DNA from: Hippasteria phrygiana
Taxonomy: Eukaryota; Echinodermata; Asteroidea; Valvatida; Goniasteridae
NCBI GenBank assembly: GCA_037893225.1
Contig: JAZGUH010000227.1
Coordinates: 310,001-374,000 of the forward strand
Length of the DNA: 64,000 nucleotides
Direction of reading: 5' to 3'
Positions 33,389 through 45,900 of the stretch are shown one piece after another (the stretch's first letter is position 1; every line of letters starts with the position of its first letter). The translations under genes and the position numbers were made by a program. The notes under the pieces are model-generated. The model was not told the origin of the DNA. It was given only the letters and a program-made list of their open reading frames with translations, and did not search any database.

Positions 33389-33641
33389 ATGGTGGCGCTA
33401 CAACAGGGCTGTCATTCACACAAGGCGGCCGAGTTTCCCGAACTGCCGCGGTTTGTTTTCCTAACAGACGACGAAATATTGGAACTCGTAGCGATGCTGA
33501 CGCTCCAAATACAAAGAGACAAATCAAATATGCAGTGAAACGATTAGATGAATTTGCAAGACACGCAGGAACAACAATTGAAGCTTTAACTGATTCGGAA
33601 CTCGAAATTTTTCTGTCGCGGTTTTATGCGGGACTGAGAAG
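33389..33641 (+). pseudogene. First exon of a tyrosine-recombinase-family (ZMYM/QRICH1/KCTD1-like) gene, frameshifted
   Basis: ATG at 33389 opens MVALQQGCHSHKAAEFPELP and continues as LTDDEILELVA. The family signature then resumes one frame over: DADAPNTKRQIKYAVKRLDE, then TIEALTDSELEIFLSRFYAG, ending LRR at a GTAAAC donor (33642). This is the helical N-terminal domain that precedes the integrase-like fold in many invertebrate proteins (NTKRQ..., ELxxFLxRFYAxxR). A single missing base near 33490-33493 would restore one frame, so this is a frameshifted copy, an assembly error or a pseudogene. No matching downstream exon was found before the elements at 33718 and 34152. Confidence 0.6.
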
Positions 33642-33717
33642 GTAAACGGCACGTTGTAACGTTACACTAAGAAATCCATGCATGCAATCTGTCGGATTTA
33701 TTCAGGCGTTGTATAAA

Positions 33718-33890
33718 ACAAATAATGAATGTTTCACATTCGTGCAATGGTAAGAATAATTTCATTCGGTGACAGATGGAATGTCCCATTCCACTCGGCT
33801 TCGCCTCGTGGAATGGAACATTTAATCTGTCACCTCATGAAATTATTCTTACCATCGCACTCATAAACATTCATTATTTGTATATTGCAC
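33718..33890. repeat. Hairpin repeat
   Basis: ACAAATAATGAATGTTT and its complement bracket nearly complementary arms (GGTAAGAATAATTTCAT, GGTGACAGAT, AATG...CATT). The centre CGGCTTCGCCTCG is a short loop. Inverted arms of about 75 bp. Adjacent to another diverged repeat at 33885-34060. Confidence 0.75.
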
Positions 33891-34359
33891 GCGGTCCAAT
33901 TCACACTCCGCGTATGCGCTGTTCTAATTCCGCGTATTGCACAATACGCAAAACGCAGAAACTGATTGATACGCGAGGGTGTGTTGTACATTTTGGTTTT
34001 GTGTACAGCTTGCGTGTTCTATCTATATTGTGCGTCAAGTTTGCTTGAAGATAAATTCATTATCCCACTCGCGCTCGTGGAACACGGAAAATGTAGTGTG
34101 TCCGTGTCTTATATGCAACTCGGCATTCGGCCTTGTTGCATATGGGACACGGGGTCGATTTCACGAAGCACTACGATTGATTGTAACTCAACTTACGATG
34201 GATAACCCATCGTAACTTACGATGCTTCTAAAAATCGATTTCACGAAACTTACGAGTTGAATTCATCACAAGTTCCATGGCAACGGTGCGCTACTCATCG
34301 TAAGTTACGATGGGTCTTGTAGTTATCGTAACTTAGGATTTGTGGTGATCATTCTAGCA

Positions 34360-34539
34360 ATGGCGCTCATGCTTATTGCCGATTTTGAGGCCAGACGAGC
34401 TCTTCGGAGAGAAAGATTATTTCGCGATCGAAGAAATCCATTAGATTCTTTGACGGGTGAAGACATTTACCAACGTTATATGCTGGGTCCCAAATTCGCG
34501 CTGCCCAATATTCGCGCGACCAACTTTCTTGGCGCGTAA
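34360..34539 (+). pseudogene. N-terminus of a Harbinger-type transposase
   Basis: ATG at 34360 leads to FEARRALRRERLFRDRRNPL then DSLTGEDIYQRYM. The RRxRxFRxRxNPLD...EE(I/L)YxRYR pattern opens HARBI1-like transposases. After YMLGP the frame diverges and stops (TAA at 34537). The DDE core is not recognisable downstream, so this is a remnant. Confidence 0.65.
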
Positions 34540-36607
34540 CATTTTGCACGTAGCACGCACTGACATCAAATTTGCTGTCATGATCGTTCGTCACATCATC
34601 TCTCTTCTGTGTGCAGTTATGTGGAAAGTAAAAGCTTTTTAAAGTATTTTGACAAAATGTAAAAAGAGAGTAAAATCTTACCATATAGACTAAATACAAA
34701 ACACCGCTTGTTTAAATTTCCCGAAAGACTACTAAAAATTCACTGCAAGCTCCCGGTCAGTGTTGCACGACCAGCTCCGACTCGTAAATGACATCTTCAG
34801 TTTACTTTTGCTAAACAACAGAGGGCGTTATCAAAAATATGGAGCCTGAGAAAAGACGTACGCCTTATAATTGTTTACGATCATTTTGCGTAGATTACCG
34901 ATATCATCATTGAGTTGTTGTTTGTCGGCATACATGTCTTAAAATTAGGCCTACTTAAAATGCATATGACCAAACTTAGTACGTTTGTCGTGTCCAAAAT
35001 CACATGCAATGTACAGGACTAAAACCATTATTTTTTTTCATCTCATTGGAGTTCGGCGACTCCTTTTATTCAACCTTTACCCCGCATGCGCGAATTTTGG
35101 TCACGTAACTTTTGGAAGAACCAATCTGACTCGTTTGCGTAGCGTGGCGGTTCTGTTGCTTCAGTTACTTTCAGTGTTCCTAACAAAATATTCCAGGTAA
35201 GATATTAGTCATACTAACAATTGTAAATACCAAAACCATGTAAAGCTTAGTTTATACTGTTAACATTTCGGTCAAAGTCTTAAGTGCGCGAATAATGGCC
35301 ACACGAGGAGTACACGCAACGGAATTTTCTAGCTTCTGGGACGAGTTGAGCCAGAGATTGAACATGTAACACAGGTAATGACACAATGAATTAAGATCTA
35401 TTGACGTCTACTTTATAATGAATAATAGACATATTTTTAATTAATGTACGTGTATAAAAGGTCATCCTAACGTTAGTGTCGATATGTCCACCACACGGTG
35501 GGTGCAAGTGCAAAATGACAGCGCCACCATTTGTTTGGCAGCAGCTAGTATAACAAAATGGCAGCGCCCAACAGTCGAAATGGAGTTGATCATAGTTCCG
35601 GATTTTTTAGAATAAAAACTGCGTGATAATAAAGCATTGCTACATCCACATATTCCAAATAGCTTGGGGGAAATGTAACCTCTGAAGGGTACATGCTTCG
35701 AGTCGGATTTCACCGAACTAAGCTAAGTTTAACATTGTTAAAACCGCTGACGTGACATGGTTGAAATGTCCAAATGATCATTGACATGATTGATGAAACA
35801 TGACAAAACATGAACACACACAATGTATCCATGTTCATTTTACTTTTTTAGACAAGACTTCAGTCATATTTCCACAAGACATGTTATGTCAGGGATGATG
35901 ACGATAATGTTTATTGTTTATTGACTAAACAAGGCCTAGGCGCCCTACTGTACACAAAGATTGGAACCAGCATTTACATGTAACGTGTTGTCATGGTTAT
36001 TATGCCTATTTTTTGGGAAATCAATTTGCGGTAGTGGGAGGGGCAGTGCAGGGGATAGGCAGAATGCACTTTTTTTGTGAAAAAGTGTGAATTTTTTCCG
36101 AATTGCCAAGTGAAATGTTTTAAAATGGTGAGGGGATTACTTGAAATCATGGAATGATACTGCACTCTGTATAAAATAACATTCACAACAGAGGATAAAA
36201 CTGTAATTTTGAATTTATTTATTTAGTTGTTTAACCTATAAACCCCTGCAAAATTATGACATTTTTTCTCCACCCAGTCACCCGCCTCTAGACATGCCAT
36301 TGTTTGGTCATGTTGACTTTTGCCTGAGAGTTGGAAAATACCTCAAGAGGGGGGAAGGGAAAAGATGTTCCCCTTTATACACCCCCCCCCCCCCCCCGGC
36401 CAAAAAAATAGTATGGCTAAACCTCACAAAAAGCAAAATGAATAAGAAATAAAAACTTAACTAAGCAAAACATTTTAGAATTTGAGAGAGATCCTGCTAG
36501 GATTCAAACTTATATCATTTGTGTAAAAAGCTGTTCTCTACAAGCCTCGGCTTGTCATAATAAGTCATAATTTGAGATATATGTATTATTGCTTTGTATA
36601 ATTTTGT

Positions 36608-36800
36608 TTTACTTTAATACCCCACCAAAATCGGTAAGGAACAGCAAATCTTGGAAAATAACCATCCATTTGTGTTCATAATTGTATAAACACTTGGCAC
36701 AACCTTTAATTTTGAGAATTTTTTCGGACATTTTAGTGTAATATAGGGGAAGAAAGTTTGTGTTTTCTGTGTTTCTGAATGATTAAAAGGCAACAAAGGC
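36608..36800. repeat. Half copy of the CTTTAATACCCC MITE
   Basis: Matches 30032-30230 of the MITE at 30020-30410 (ACTTTAATACCCCACCAAAAT, GGAAAATAACCATCC, CACTTGGCACAACCT). The far terminus is absent. It lies inside the Harbinger-like element. Confidence 0.65.
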
Positions 36801-37379
36801 ACAAACGTACAGTGCCGAATGGCTGAGGTTAAACTGATTGTTGCACTTACTCGAGTTAGCTTACTGTCGATCGCCTGCGAAGTTTAAATTTACGCTATTT
36901 TTCCTATTCTACAAAACTCACCTCCTTAGCAGACGACACACCTGTCCGAAACTTTCTTCTAATCAATTTGTTCGATTTCACTGCCTCCGCGTATTGTCCG
37001 CCATTTTAATTCAGGTGTTACCGACGACCGATTTAGAAAAAATTAGTACTGCCCATGAAACAGCCGTTACAGTCGCGCGTTGCAGAAGACTCATTCTCGT
37101 CCAAGAGTTATATTTACTTTAAATAGATTTTAGAATGCATCGCGCTTGCGATGAGTTCGTGAAATCTATCGCAGAACCCATCTTAATTAGCTACGATTGA
37201 TCGTATAGCGCCGCGATGCATCGTAAGTCCTACGATTGATCGTAAGTTACGATGAGTTTGGTGAAATCGACCCACGGACGCACTACATTGTTCCGTGTTT
37301 ACTCGTGCTCGTGGGAGAACTAATATTGTATGGCTGATATCAGAAGTGTAAAATATTGCATTGTCTTTCTTCACCGCAG

Positions 37380-38367
37380 GTGACAGTCTCCTCACCAGCG
37401 AGCTGTTCATGTTGGCCATTGACAACTGTGTTGTCAATGACTCCATCACCATCTTACAAACTGCACTTCAATTGTTGATGGCAAGCTACATGCTGCTCCA
37501 ACATGCCGCAACCTGCAGCATCCACTCTGGAGTTCATCCAAAGAAAGGTATTGTTATTTTTTGTGTCAAATGATTGCCTTGTCAACCCTTTTATTTTATT
37601 GTTAAGATACCCTGCATGGGCTGTGTGGGAGTGAGCTCAAACTGGAATATACAGGGTGGATAACAAACGAAACTCAGATGAATGTTAATTATAACTAAAG
37701 GAGGGTACGTATTAAAATAAGGGATATTTCTAATGACAGGCCCGATCTCCTCTTTCAAATGATACCTTGATCATGTCAATGTTTTCGGTTAACTGAGGAA
37801 ACAACAATTGTATGAAAGGCTGAAGTGAGGACCATTTTTAATTTTCTGTTTTGAGTGGAGTCATTTTGTGACGCAATGATTGCTGATCGATAAACACTTA
37901 ATAGCCATGTTGAACAGAACAACAGAAAGATTTTCTCATGAACTAAATGGGTGTCCCTGCAGAACAAAAAGACTTAATTGGGTGCATTTTTTCTGCATGA
38001 AATTGTATTGTTAAAATGTTAGCATCTGAAAAGATATCTTCTGTTTCTGAAAGTAGCACATAAAGAGCAACTGTAAGGAAAAAATGATGCACAAGCATTT
38101 GACCATTATTGCTGACTGCCCATTTCTGTTCCTTTGACAAGGGACTTTCTCTAAAGACATCCACTTTTGCATCCTCTGTAAAAGTATGTTTGTGAAGTCT
38201 TAACAATTTCCCCCTTGTTGTTTCATTCATTGCTTGCAGGTGCTTCTTGCGTATCAATCCAGATCGGGTGTCGAAGGTTGGGCGGTCAAGGAAAAGCTTG
38301 CAGCATTAGCCAGAAGGTGCTCAACCTCTTCAACAGCATGGCATATTTTGAGTGGACCAATAATTAA
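37380..38367 (+). pseudogene. Two last exons of a decayed gene (with 32523-32589)
   Basis: Exon 37380-37547 (acceptor TCTTTCTTCACCGCAG, donor GTATTG) and exon 38240-38367 (acceptor TTGCTTGCAG, stop TAA at 38365) join in phase with the exon at 32523. One reading gives CGDSLLTSELFMLAIDNCVV, then LLMASYMLLQHAATCS, ending ISQKVLNLFNSMAYFEWTNN. Fragments of a related protein type appear in other frames: TLEFIQRKVL at the exon junction and RINPDRVSKVGRS in the last exon. That pattern (EFIQR...INP...KV..L...L.DFEW) is one I recall from uncharacterised transposon-associated invertebrate proteins. If so, at least two small indels separate the frames. Function unknown. Confidence 0.45.
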
Positions 38368-39121
38368 GGTTAGGGCTGCACACACATTTTAAGAACTGCT
38401 TCAGTTTTTAATATGTCAGCTCTTCTGTGCAATTTTTGTAACTGTTACATACAACATTTAAATGCAGATTTCAAATGCTGTTATTGGCCTTTAAATTTTG
38501 TGTTACGTTTTCTTCAATTTAATGCCACTGCCAAAAGGTTCACCACAAAATGCATGAAAATCCTGTGCATGAAATCAATAGAAGTACATTGTACTTGTTT
38601 GAACATTTATTTTAATAAAACTTTCAAACTAAATGTAATGTACCGTATTATATGTAAATTTACATCTTATTTGAATTACACTGAATTGTTTGAATTACAA
38701 ACTTCGAAATTGCATGTTTTATTCAAACGTGATCAAAATATGATCAAAACTGATACCACGTAGGAAAAGAATTAGTGCCATGCTGCAAATAATTCGAACA
38801 TTTAAAATGGTCAAGTAGTAATTCAGTAAGAACATTGTATGCCTTGGTTTTTCTGATCAATTGGTCAAGGAAAAGTGAATAACTTTTGTACATGTTTTTC
38901 TATTAAAATATGAATCTTATTAATTTTGGCCTGTAACTAAAAAGTAGCTCAGGGACTGCAACTTTAACCCAACAAGGCAATAATACCCGAGCATAAAATT
39001 AAGACAAGTACGTGTACACATGTACTTTGATCAAATTTAAATTGCAATTTTAAATTCGGATATAATTATTTTTGTATATAAAAAAAAGTGAATTGACAAT
39101 TTCTTTTTATTTAGAGTTCAG
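38368..39121. other. AT-rich stretch, nothing recognised
   Basis: No gene, no clear inverted repeats and no homology to other parts of the window were seen. Confidence 0.4.
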
Positions 39122-39203
39122 TACAGTGGAATGCCGCTATAACGAACATTGCGGGATCCACGTATTTTGTTCGGTATAGCGATTTTCAGCGCCGGTTACT
39201 TAA

Positions 39204-40660
39204 AGAGGAAAGAAAACCAAGTTGCATTTTTCCGCTTTATTGGCTTTTCTGAGAGCTTGTATATTCTTCTGACCGAATACAAATTGGTAAAGAACGATTA
39301 AAATTTATTTCATTGGAAAAAAAATGACTAAATTTGCCCCTTGGAGTAAGCGTTTGGTCTCAATTCCTGCAAAGGACATTAAGGATGCAAATGTATGCAA
39401 AAGACCTGATGACGCGTGTGCGCTTACTTGGCCTCAGCACAGTGGACCAGCAGCGCGGCCACTGCACCACGTCTGCAGCGTGTGGCACTATCATCCACGT
39501 GTGTGTTATAACATTTTCGTCGTCAGCTGGTCGTACTTTCTTGGCAATTTTTGCCGAATTCACGGCCTTCCTAGCTTACTTTGGAGTTATTCAGAGCTCG
39601 AATGTATTACAGTTGATACGTATTATGCAGCTGAAAATCTTCAGAATCTACGCTTTACTCCTCACACGAGCCATCAGATTCTGCCATTATTCCAGAGCGA
39701 AATTTTTTTACGACCAGGTGTCATAAAAGTACGTGTACGTCTGTACGTATCGCGACGTCACTGTATGTTTTCATTTCATTTAAATGAATTGAACTGTTGC
39801 AAACTGCTTACTGACTGAATGGACCTGAAATATACAAATCAAAAAATTAGCTGGCCTGACGTTTTGAACTTAAGCAAGTTCTTTTTCAAAGGCAAATGCC
39901 TTTGGGAAAGAACTTGCTTAAGTTTGAAACGTCAGGCCAGCTAATTTTTGTATTCATTTCATTGAGACAGATACAATGCAGTTACCAGACTATGTTCGCG
40001 GCGCACACACAAACCATCCACATTTCTGCGTTTTTGCATCCCTGTGGAGACATGGCATTGTTCTCCCCTTTGTCCCTGTACTTAAGCAAACCCCCATAGT
40101 CTTTGTACACAAAATTTCTTGTGGAGACAACCTAACCTATATAATTGCCAAGTGGAGACCTATTCAGTCCCTTTGCCTCTGTTGTGTTCATGTCTTCACA
40201 GGGTACGGTATATCTCTCCATCCACACAAATTCCAAACCCAAATTTTAGTGTCAAAATATGGATGAATAAGACACAGTAAGCTTCCTGCTCCACAAAGAC
40301 CCCATTAAAAAGATAACGAAAACCTCATCAGTGCAACGTTCATGCAATAATGCACCGCTAGGAACATTAAAAATATGACAAAACTAACACATAGTACACA
40401 TGCACGCACGCAAACACAATGGGCACTCGCATAGTGACGTCATCTATCCCTACACAGCTACGTCACACGATTGGATTGTAAACACGCGGTTGACCCCGAG
40501 CTTTTCTGATTCCGAGCGAAAGAGACTCCAAAGGAAAACTTCTCTAAAATTGCCAAATCCATGCATAAACTCTTCAAACCTACTTTGTTAGGTTTATGGA
40601 GGCATAAGCTCTCAGAAAAGGCACTAAAGTAGAAACATGCAAACTGGTTTTCTTTCCTCT
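39204..40660. mobile_element. Nested TTAA-type element in the Tigger-like element
   Basis: Inverted termini AGAGGAAAGAAAACCA, flanked by TTAA (39200-39203) on the left and TTGA (40661-40664) on the right. The ends resemble those of the Kolobok-type elements here (AGAG(G/C)AACTAAAAC). No convincing transposase. Confidence 0.7.
39843..39952. repeat. Near-perfect hairpin of about 54-bp arms
   Basis: AAAAATTAGCTGGCCTGACG and its complement bound arms that pair with about three mismatches (GAACTTAAGCAAGTTCTTT on one side, AAAGAACTTGCTTAAG on the other). The loop is only a few bases. Likely a tiny foldback MITE. Confidence 0.85.
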
Positions 40661-40967
40661 TTGAGGACGACTTGAAACGTGCCGGTCAATTGGTGGCCAT
40701 TAAATTATGTACATGTAATTACATGTTCATACTTTCCAATCTTACCCAAATCTAAATCAACAGTTGGCTTTTCCCTTCTATTCCTTGGGGAGATAATAGC
40801 TGTCACTCGTCAACATCAAACTGTGGCGGTTTGGGAATTACAAACATCCCAAATGGCCAGTACATTTTTAAATCTCTTGTCCTTTTTTTAACAACAATGT
40901 TCGGCAAGTTTTGTACGCAAAATTTGAGAGCCAAGAATGGTGTTCGGTATAGCGGTGTTCCACTGTA

Positions 40968-42813
40968 CTTTGTTTCTTCTTCACATCGCCAACAACAATG
41001 TAACAAAAACATGAAGTGTGTCCAGTGTGTATTAAAAATTACATGTTATTTAAGATTTGGAAATTACTGGGTTTTTTTTGGTTTTTACTTAGTTCTCTTT
41101 GCAGGAAAATCCTTGTGGCAGAGCAGAGCTTCCCTAGTCAAGCCTACCTTGTGTTACATGGCTTTCCTTACAAGACCTGAACAGGTTGTACATGTATGTG
41201 TAAAATTTCCACACATACACAAGTCTGTGTTTACCAAATTCAAAGCCCTGGCTGAACATTATGGTATGTCAGATTAGATTATCAGATTTAGGAAAGCTGG
41301 AAGGCTCATTATCAAAACATTTAACCACAGGTTGACTCTGCTCTGCCGCCTCCCCCAAGCCTAGGATGTTTTCCTTGCCCCTAGAACTCACCACCCCCCC
41401 CCCCCCCCCCACCAAGTCCCATCGCCCTGCTCCATACTGGATTCCACCCCGTCTGCAAACCCATGCCCCAACCCCCCAGCTGGTCTACGCGGTATTTTCC
41501 CCCATCCCAAGCCACGCCCCCAAGTCACACCTACCCACCACCAAGCCACGCTGCCTCTTTTTTTATACCACTGCATTACGGCAAATTACCGTTAAAATAA
41601 CGGGAAATCCGTGCAGAAGTTACGGTCACCGTCATTTCAGGTACCCGTAACTGACCGTAATTTTACGGTTTTTCGTTGGCAACCAGTTTTACTTGGAATT
41701 TACTGTAAAATTACGGGCAATTTTTTTACAGTTTACCCCTGAAAGTAAACGCTGTGGCTTTAGAGATTTCAATGGGGACAAAAGGAAAATAAAAGAAGGG
41801 AAGTAAAGTCCGCAATAGAGGTACCCCGCATCTACATGTATGGAAAAGTACGCGTTTATATAGGGATATACTTAATTGATTTGGAAGATCACAAGGTATG
41901 GGCTTGGTATGAAGCCCTATAAGAAGCTTGTATAGTGTATGCAAATTAAGCCCGCTTAGGCCAAAACAAAATTTGTTTTGTTGTCCTCGGCCGCCCGCCC
42001 CTATTTTTCGGCCCGCGCCCAAAAATGTTTTTTTTTTTTTTTTATATTTAATTTTATCCCAAAACTCGAATTTATTTTGCTGGTTGATTCGTTCCAATCT
42101 CGTTTCCATCTTTATTTTGTTATTTGTAATGCACAAACACGACCCTACCTTTTACTCCAGTATCAGTGTGTGACTTCGCACAATAAATATCTCGATAGAA
42201 ATAAACGCGGTACAGAAATACAGAAATGCAGCGTGGCCACTCATCAAATTTCAAATTCCCAAGATTCATCCGTGTGCGAAAAATAGTGTGAAAATATATA
42301 TCCGTTTTAAAGTCTTAATTGTAATGTTTTTTGGGTCTCTATCAACATCATTTAAGCTTTTCTTCTATATAAAATGTATACATTGGTCAGTTATGTAAAG
42401 AAAATCAACGAAAACAATCTGTAATTGCTCCGTTTTTTTATGCAATGAAGCATGCTGCGACCACGTATGTTAATACAATGTTAGTGGTTTTGAAACTTCG
42501 ATATGACCCTCATAATTTTCGCAAAAAAATGCTTTATGTTTCACTAAAAATGTTTTTTTGACATTTTATTTTCTCTTTCTAAATTTAATGCTTTATAAGG
42601 TGTTTTTATCAAAATGTAACCATTTGAAGAAAATGCGTTGGTTCAAACAAACAAAATAAATTGATGACTAACCGTTTCCTCTTTGTAGTTGTACATCGGG
42701 CTAAAGGTCGTAACAGATTCACACGCCCGTGCATGTTCATGGCACAATATGCCATTAGCCATTAACATGTGACTGTGATGTACACGTGTGTACACATACA
42801 TTTCTACTACAAA
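40968..42813. other. Gene-free stretch with diverged repeats
   Basis: A C-run lies at 41394-41410. TTACGGT/ACCGTAA words cluster at 41578-41725, a common invertebrate and fish repeat style. The block at 41735-41840 (CGCTGTGG.TTT.GA.ATTTCAATGGG) is repeated in diverged form at 46745-46830. No gene could be supported. Confidence 0.4.
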
Positions 42814-42918
42814 ATGGCGGAAGGGAATGGAACTAGGAGGATCTTTAGATGTGTTAGCTTCTGCGTTGTATTCCTGCTCGTTATTTTTGTTGTAGTTCTA
42901 TTGGCAGCTTACTTTTTG
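42814..42918 (+). CDS. Possible first exon of a single-pass membrane protein
   Basis: ATG in the context AAAATGG, then MAEGNGTRRIFRC followed by about 22 hydrophobic residues (VSFCVVFLLVIFVVVLLAAY) and a GTAAGT donor at 42919 in phase 0. A short basic N-terminus then a hydrophobic segment suggests a signal-anchor. No downstream exon was found in the remaining 21 kb, which is mostly nested transposons, so this could be a gene with a very long intron or chance. Confidence 0.4.
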
Positions 42919-45900
42919 GTAAGTACCACAACAAAAATCAATGTATGTGTACTGAAAATGAAACTGTGTGGAGGGTGCACGTCTTACGTTTATGGGTCGA
43001 TGCAATTTTGAACATTTTCTTTCGGTCATAATTAGGTCTTGATTTGCAGCAACTTAAAAAAAAAATTCAGATCGTTGAAACTCGAACATGTCCAATCAGT
43101 ATTCAATAGTTAGAGTCATTTGACTTCGTTAACTGAGCATTCACTGTACCGAGTAAGATAATTCAAATTCAAAGAGTTGTAAAATTCGTTTATTTACGTT
43201 AAACTAGAACCAACGATTGATGAATATGTTTCAACGTCCTTACTGGCAGAGATTTGTTACGTTGTGAAATTTCCTTTCTGGTTCGAAATTGCTCAATAAC
43301 AGCATATTCAATAATACGCCGGGATATTTAATGTTAAAGAAACCAACTAGTGTCAACAAACATAATACCTTTCAATATTTGAAATAACACTACAATTAAC
43401 ATAAATGGAGAATATCAAATCATTTTATAATTGCCGGTGTAAAAATTACAAGGCAACGAAACAAAATTACAATAATTTAATATCTATGAGCCATAATAAA
43501 ATTTGTATAAATATTTTTTAAAGACACCTGTCTGCCTTCCTTTTCGAAACAGACTTAAACTTTAACAGTGGGACAATAATGCAAAAATGAAGAACAATTA
43601 AAGCAAATGGAAATATGCAAATGCCAACCAGCACAACAAGCGGCAAATTGTTAAATTGCTAAAATAAGCTATTATTACGTGTACCTTGAAATTGATTGTC
43701 AGCGATCAAAAAAGAAAAAAATACAAAAACCTGTGCGCTTTGATTATTTTTAAGTTGCCTGCACCAATTGCAATTAATTCAACTTCAGGACGATAAAAAT
43801 TTAGTCCTGAAAGCTAAAAAAAACAAAAAACATCGACCTTTAAAAATACTCTAAAAAAGACAAGCGAACAATTGTGAAAACAAGATGGAATGCTATGGAA
43901 ACCCTATTTTTGTCGAATTATAACAACTGATTAAATGCGATTTGCTTGAAATTGGCCAAAAACCTCATCTTATTATAAGGACAAAACTGGAAGATTGCAA
44001 ATATGTTTCTTTTCTCATTGCTTTTGGTCTGTAAAGCTGTAGATTTTCCGGCCAATTTCACCATGTTTTCGCTTATTTTAACGCCTGGCTCATTCAATTT
44101 AGATTGAAATTGAATGATCACGCAGATCGGCATTCTACAATCAAAAATAATCATTTAAATTCACTATCCGAGCATTCTGTTGTCTTTTAGCTTCACTTGT
44201 GCCTGCAAATTGGATGCAGTCAAATTGAAAGTATAGTATTGTTCATTCAATTTCGTCTGTACTATCAGTTAGGGGTTGATCGGGCAGACATTTCCATTAA
44301 TAGGCAAACATATTTAACTTTTTTTTTAAACATCTTTTCCTGCATGTCCACATTCATGCATGTCCGTATAAAAGTCCGAGTTATTTATTATTACGGAGCA
44401 ATTATAGACGTCGGGGAACTAGACTATTTCCAACGATTGTCGGCCGAATATCGCTTGAAATTGATACAAAAATCCCTCTTTTTTGTTTAAATGACAGCGC
44501 ACCAGATGCCATGATTTCACAGGATGCTTGAGACTATTATTTACTTAGTCAAGTAAGGTATTTCATAATAGTTCGGTAGTTTGGTTTTTTGATGTTTGCA
44601 AATGTTGTATATTACCTTTAATGACATACTGTAACCGATTCATCTTTGAACCTGTTTAACCTATGCAGGGATTGCATCGTGCCCTAGTCCTCAGATTCTT
44701 TACACCAATAGTTCATAAATCGTCGGCTGGAAACCAATAAACAACACAATTCGATACCACTCGCACGGATGTTACAAAGTGCTCCACTACCAAGGCCACT
44801 AGAGATCTGGACAATCACGTGCCCGTAGATGCAAGCCTACCGAAATTATCGCCAGAAAGTACTCTATGCGAGTCGGGGGATATGCTCCACTACCAGATAA
44901 CCTGTAAACATGAAGATTACAATGCCGCACCATGAAGGGGGTTTTGGTAGGCCGTCGTGAGCTCAACGTAAACGCACAGCGGGCCGAGTCGTGGACCACA
45001 ACAACGGCATGTATAACATGTGCCTTTGTCGGCTGGGCGGGTGAGCAGCGAAACTGTTGTTTTCATGTTATATTCCATGTTATGTCAATGATCGGGTGGT
45101 GGGGCAGGGTTACTTTGATGCTCCGGGAGCGATGACAGAACCCGCGAGGCCTTGCATGATAAGACATCATGGGAACTAGTGGAGTAGTGCACCACTTATA
45201 GGCAATGATTATTGGAAGAAAAAAAACCAGTCCAAACTACCAAGATCGTCTAGGCCCGACAAGCTCAGATATGTAGGCTATTGTTGTTTAAATGTTTAGA
45301 CAATTATCTCATAATCCCTTACATTAGGAGTTGTTATAATTAGGGATTCTGTCCAGTGGTGTATGATACGCAGGGGCAAACAGAAAGCGAAAATGTTTCT
45401 TTAAACTGTTAAACATCATATCGTGGGAATACACGGTCGGGGCGCTATTATGGCAGATGGAATGGTGGCGCTCCGAATAGCTTTAAACAAAATGCGACCC
45501 CCCCAAAAAACAATCAAAGAAACAAAAATTCGCACCTTGTATGCAATTTGAGGACCCTGTGTGCAATTTGATATGTGCCTCACCCGAACCAACTACTGCA
45601 CAAAACAAATGAGGACCGGGTAGCCGGTCCCGACATTGCCAAACGGTCCCTATTTATTGGTGCGTATCCGAAGTGCGGTCCCAACACCCCAACAAACAAA
45701 CAAACAAACAAACAACCCCCCCCCCCCCCCCCCCCCCCCCCCCGCAAATGATCTGTGATGCCTATCATTGTGAGGGCGGGGAAGGCAGCCGATCAACATG
45801 GAACTTAGTGATTTTTTTTTTTTTATCGAGGGTCATTTTTGTACCAAGACCGAATTTCGAGGATTTCCATTGTTAGCGATTTAATGGTTACCATATTAAC

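Larger units (their letters stand above)
34152..37273 (+). mobile_element. PIF/Harbinger-like transposon with 3-bp ACG duplication
   Basis: Inverted termini GGGTCGATTTCAC / GTGAAATCGACCC, flanked by ACG on both sides (34149-34151, 37274-37276). Subterminal TACGAT(T)GAT and ATCGTAA words occur at both ends. The 3-bp duplication and the transposase fragment at 34360 agree with PIF/Harbinger. Joining the flanks at one ACG rebuilds a palindrome (CCGTGT...ACACGG, with arms at 34066-34151 and 37277-37320), which confirms the borders. The interior is decayed and holds a half MITE at 36608. Confidence 0.8.
39124..40965. mobile_element. Tigger/pogo-like Tc1-mariner element
   Basis: The left end CAGTGGAATGCCGCTATAAC and right end (complement of CAGTGGAACACCGCTATACC) are flanked by TA on both sides (39122-39123, 40966-40967). 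This is the typical pogo/Tigger terminus (CAGTNGAACNCCNNTATAACGAAC) with TA duplication. No transposase is left; the middle is occupied by a nested TTAA-type element. Confidence 0.85.

Noticed and set aside
41366..41650. Pro-rich coding frame after the poly-C run
   Set aside because: Low-complexity C-rich DNA with no motif, and both strands are open.
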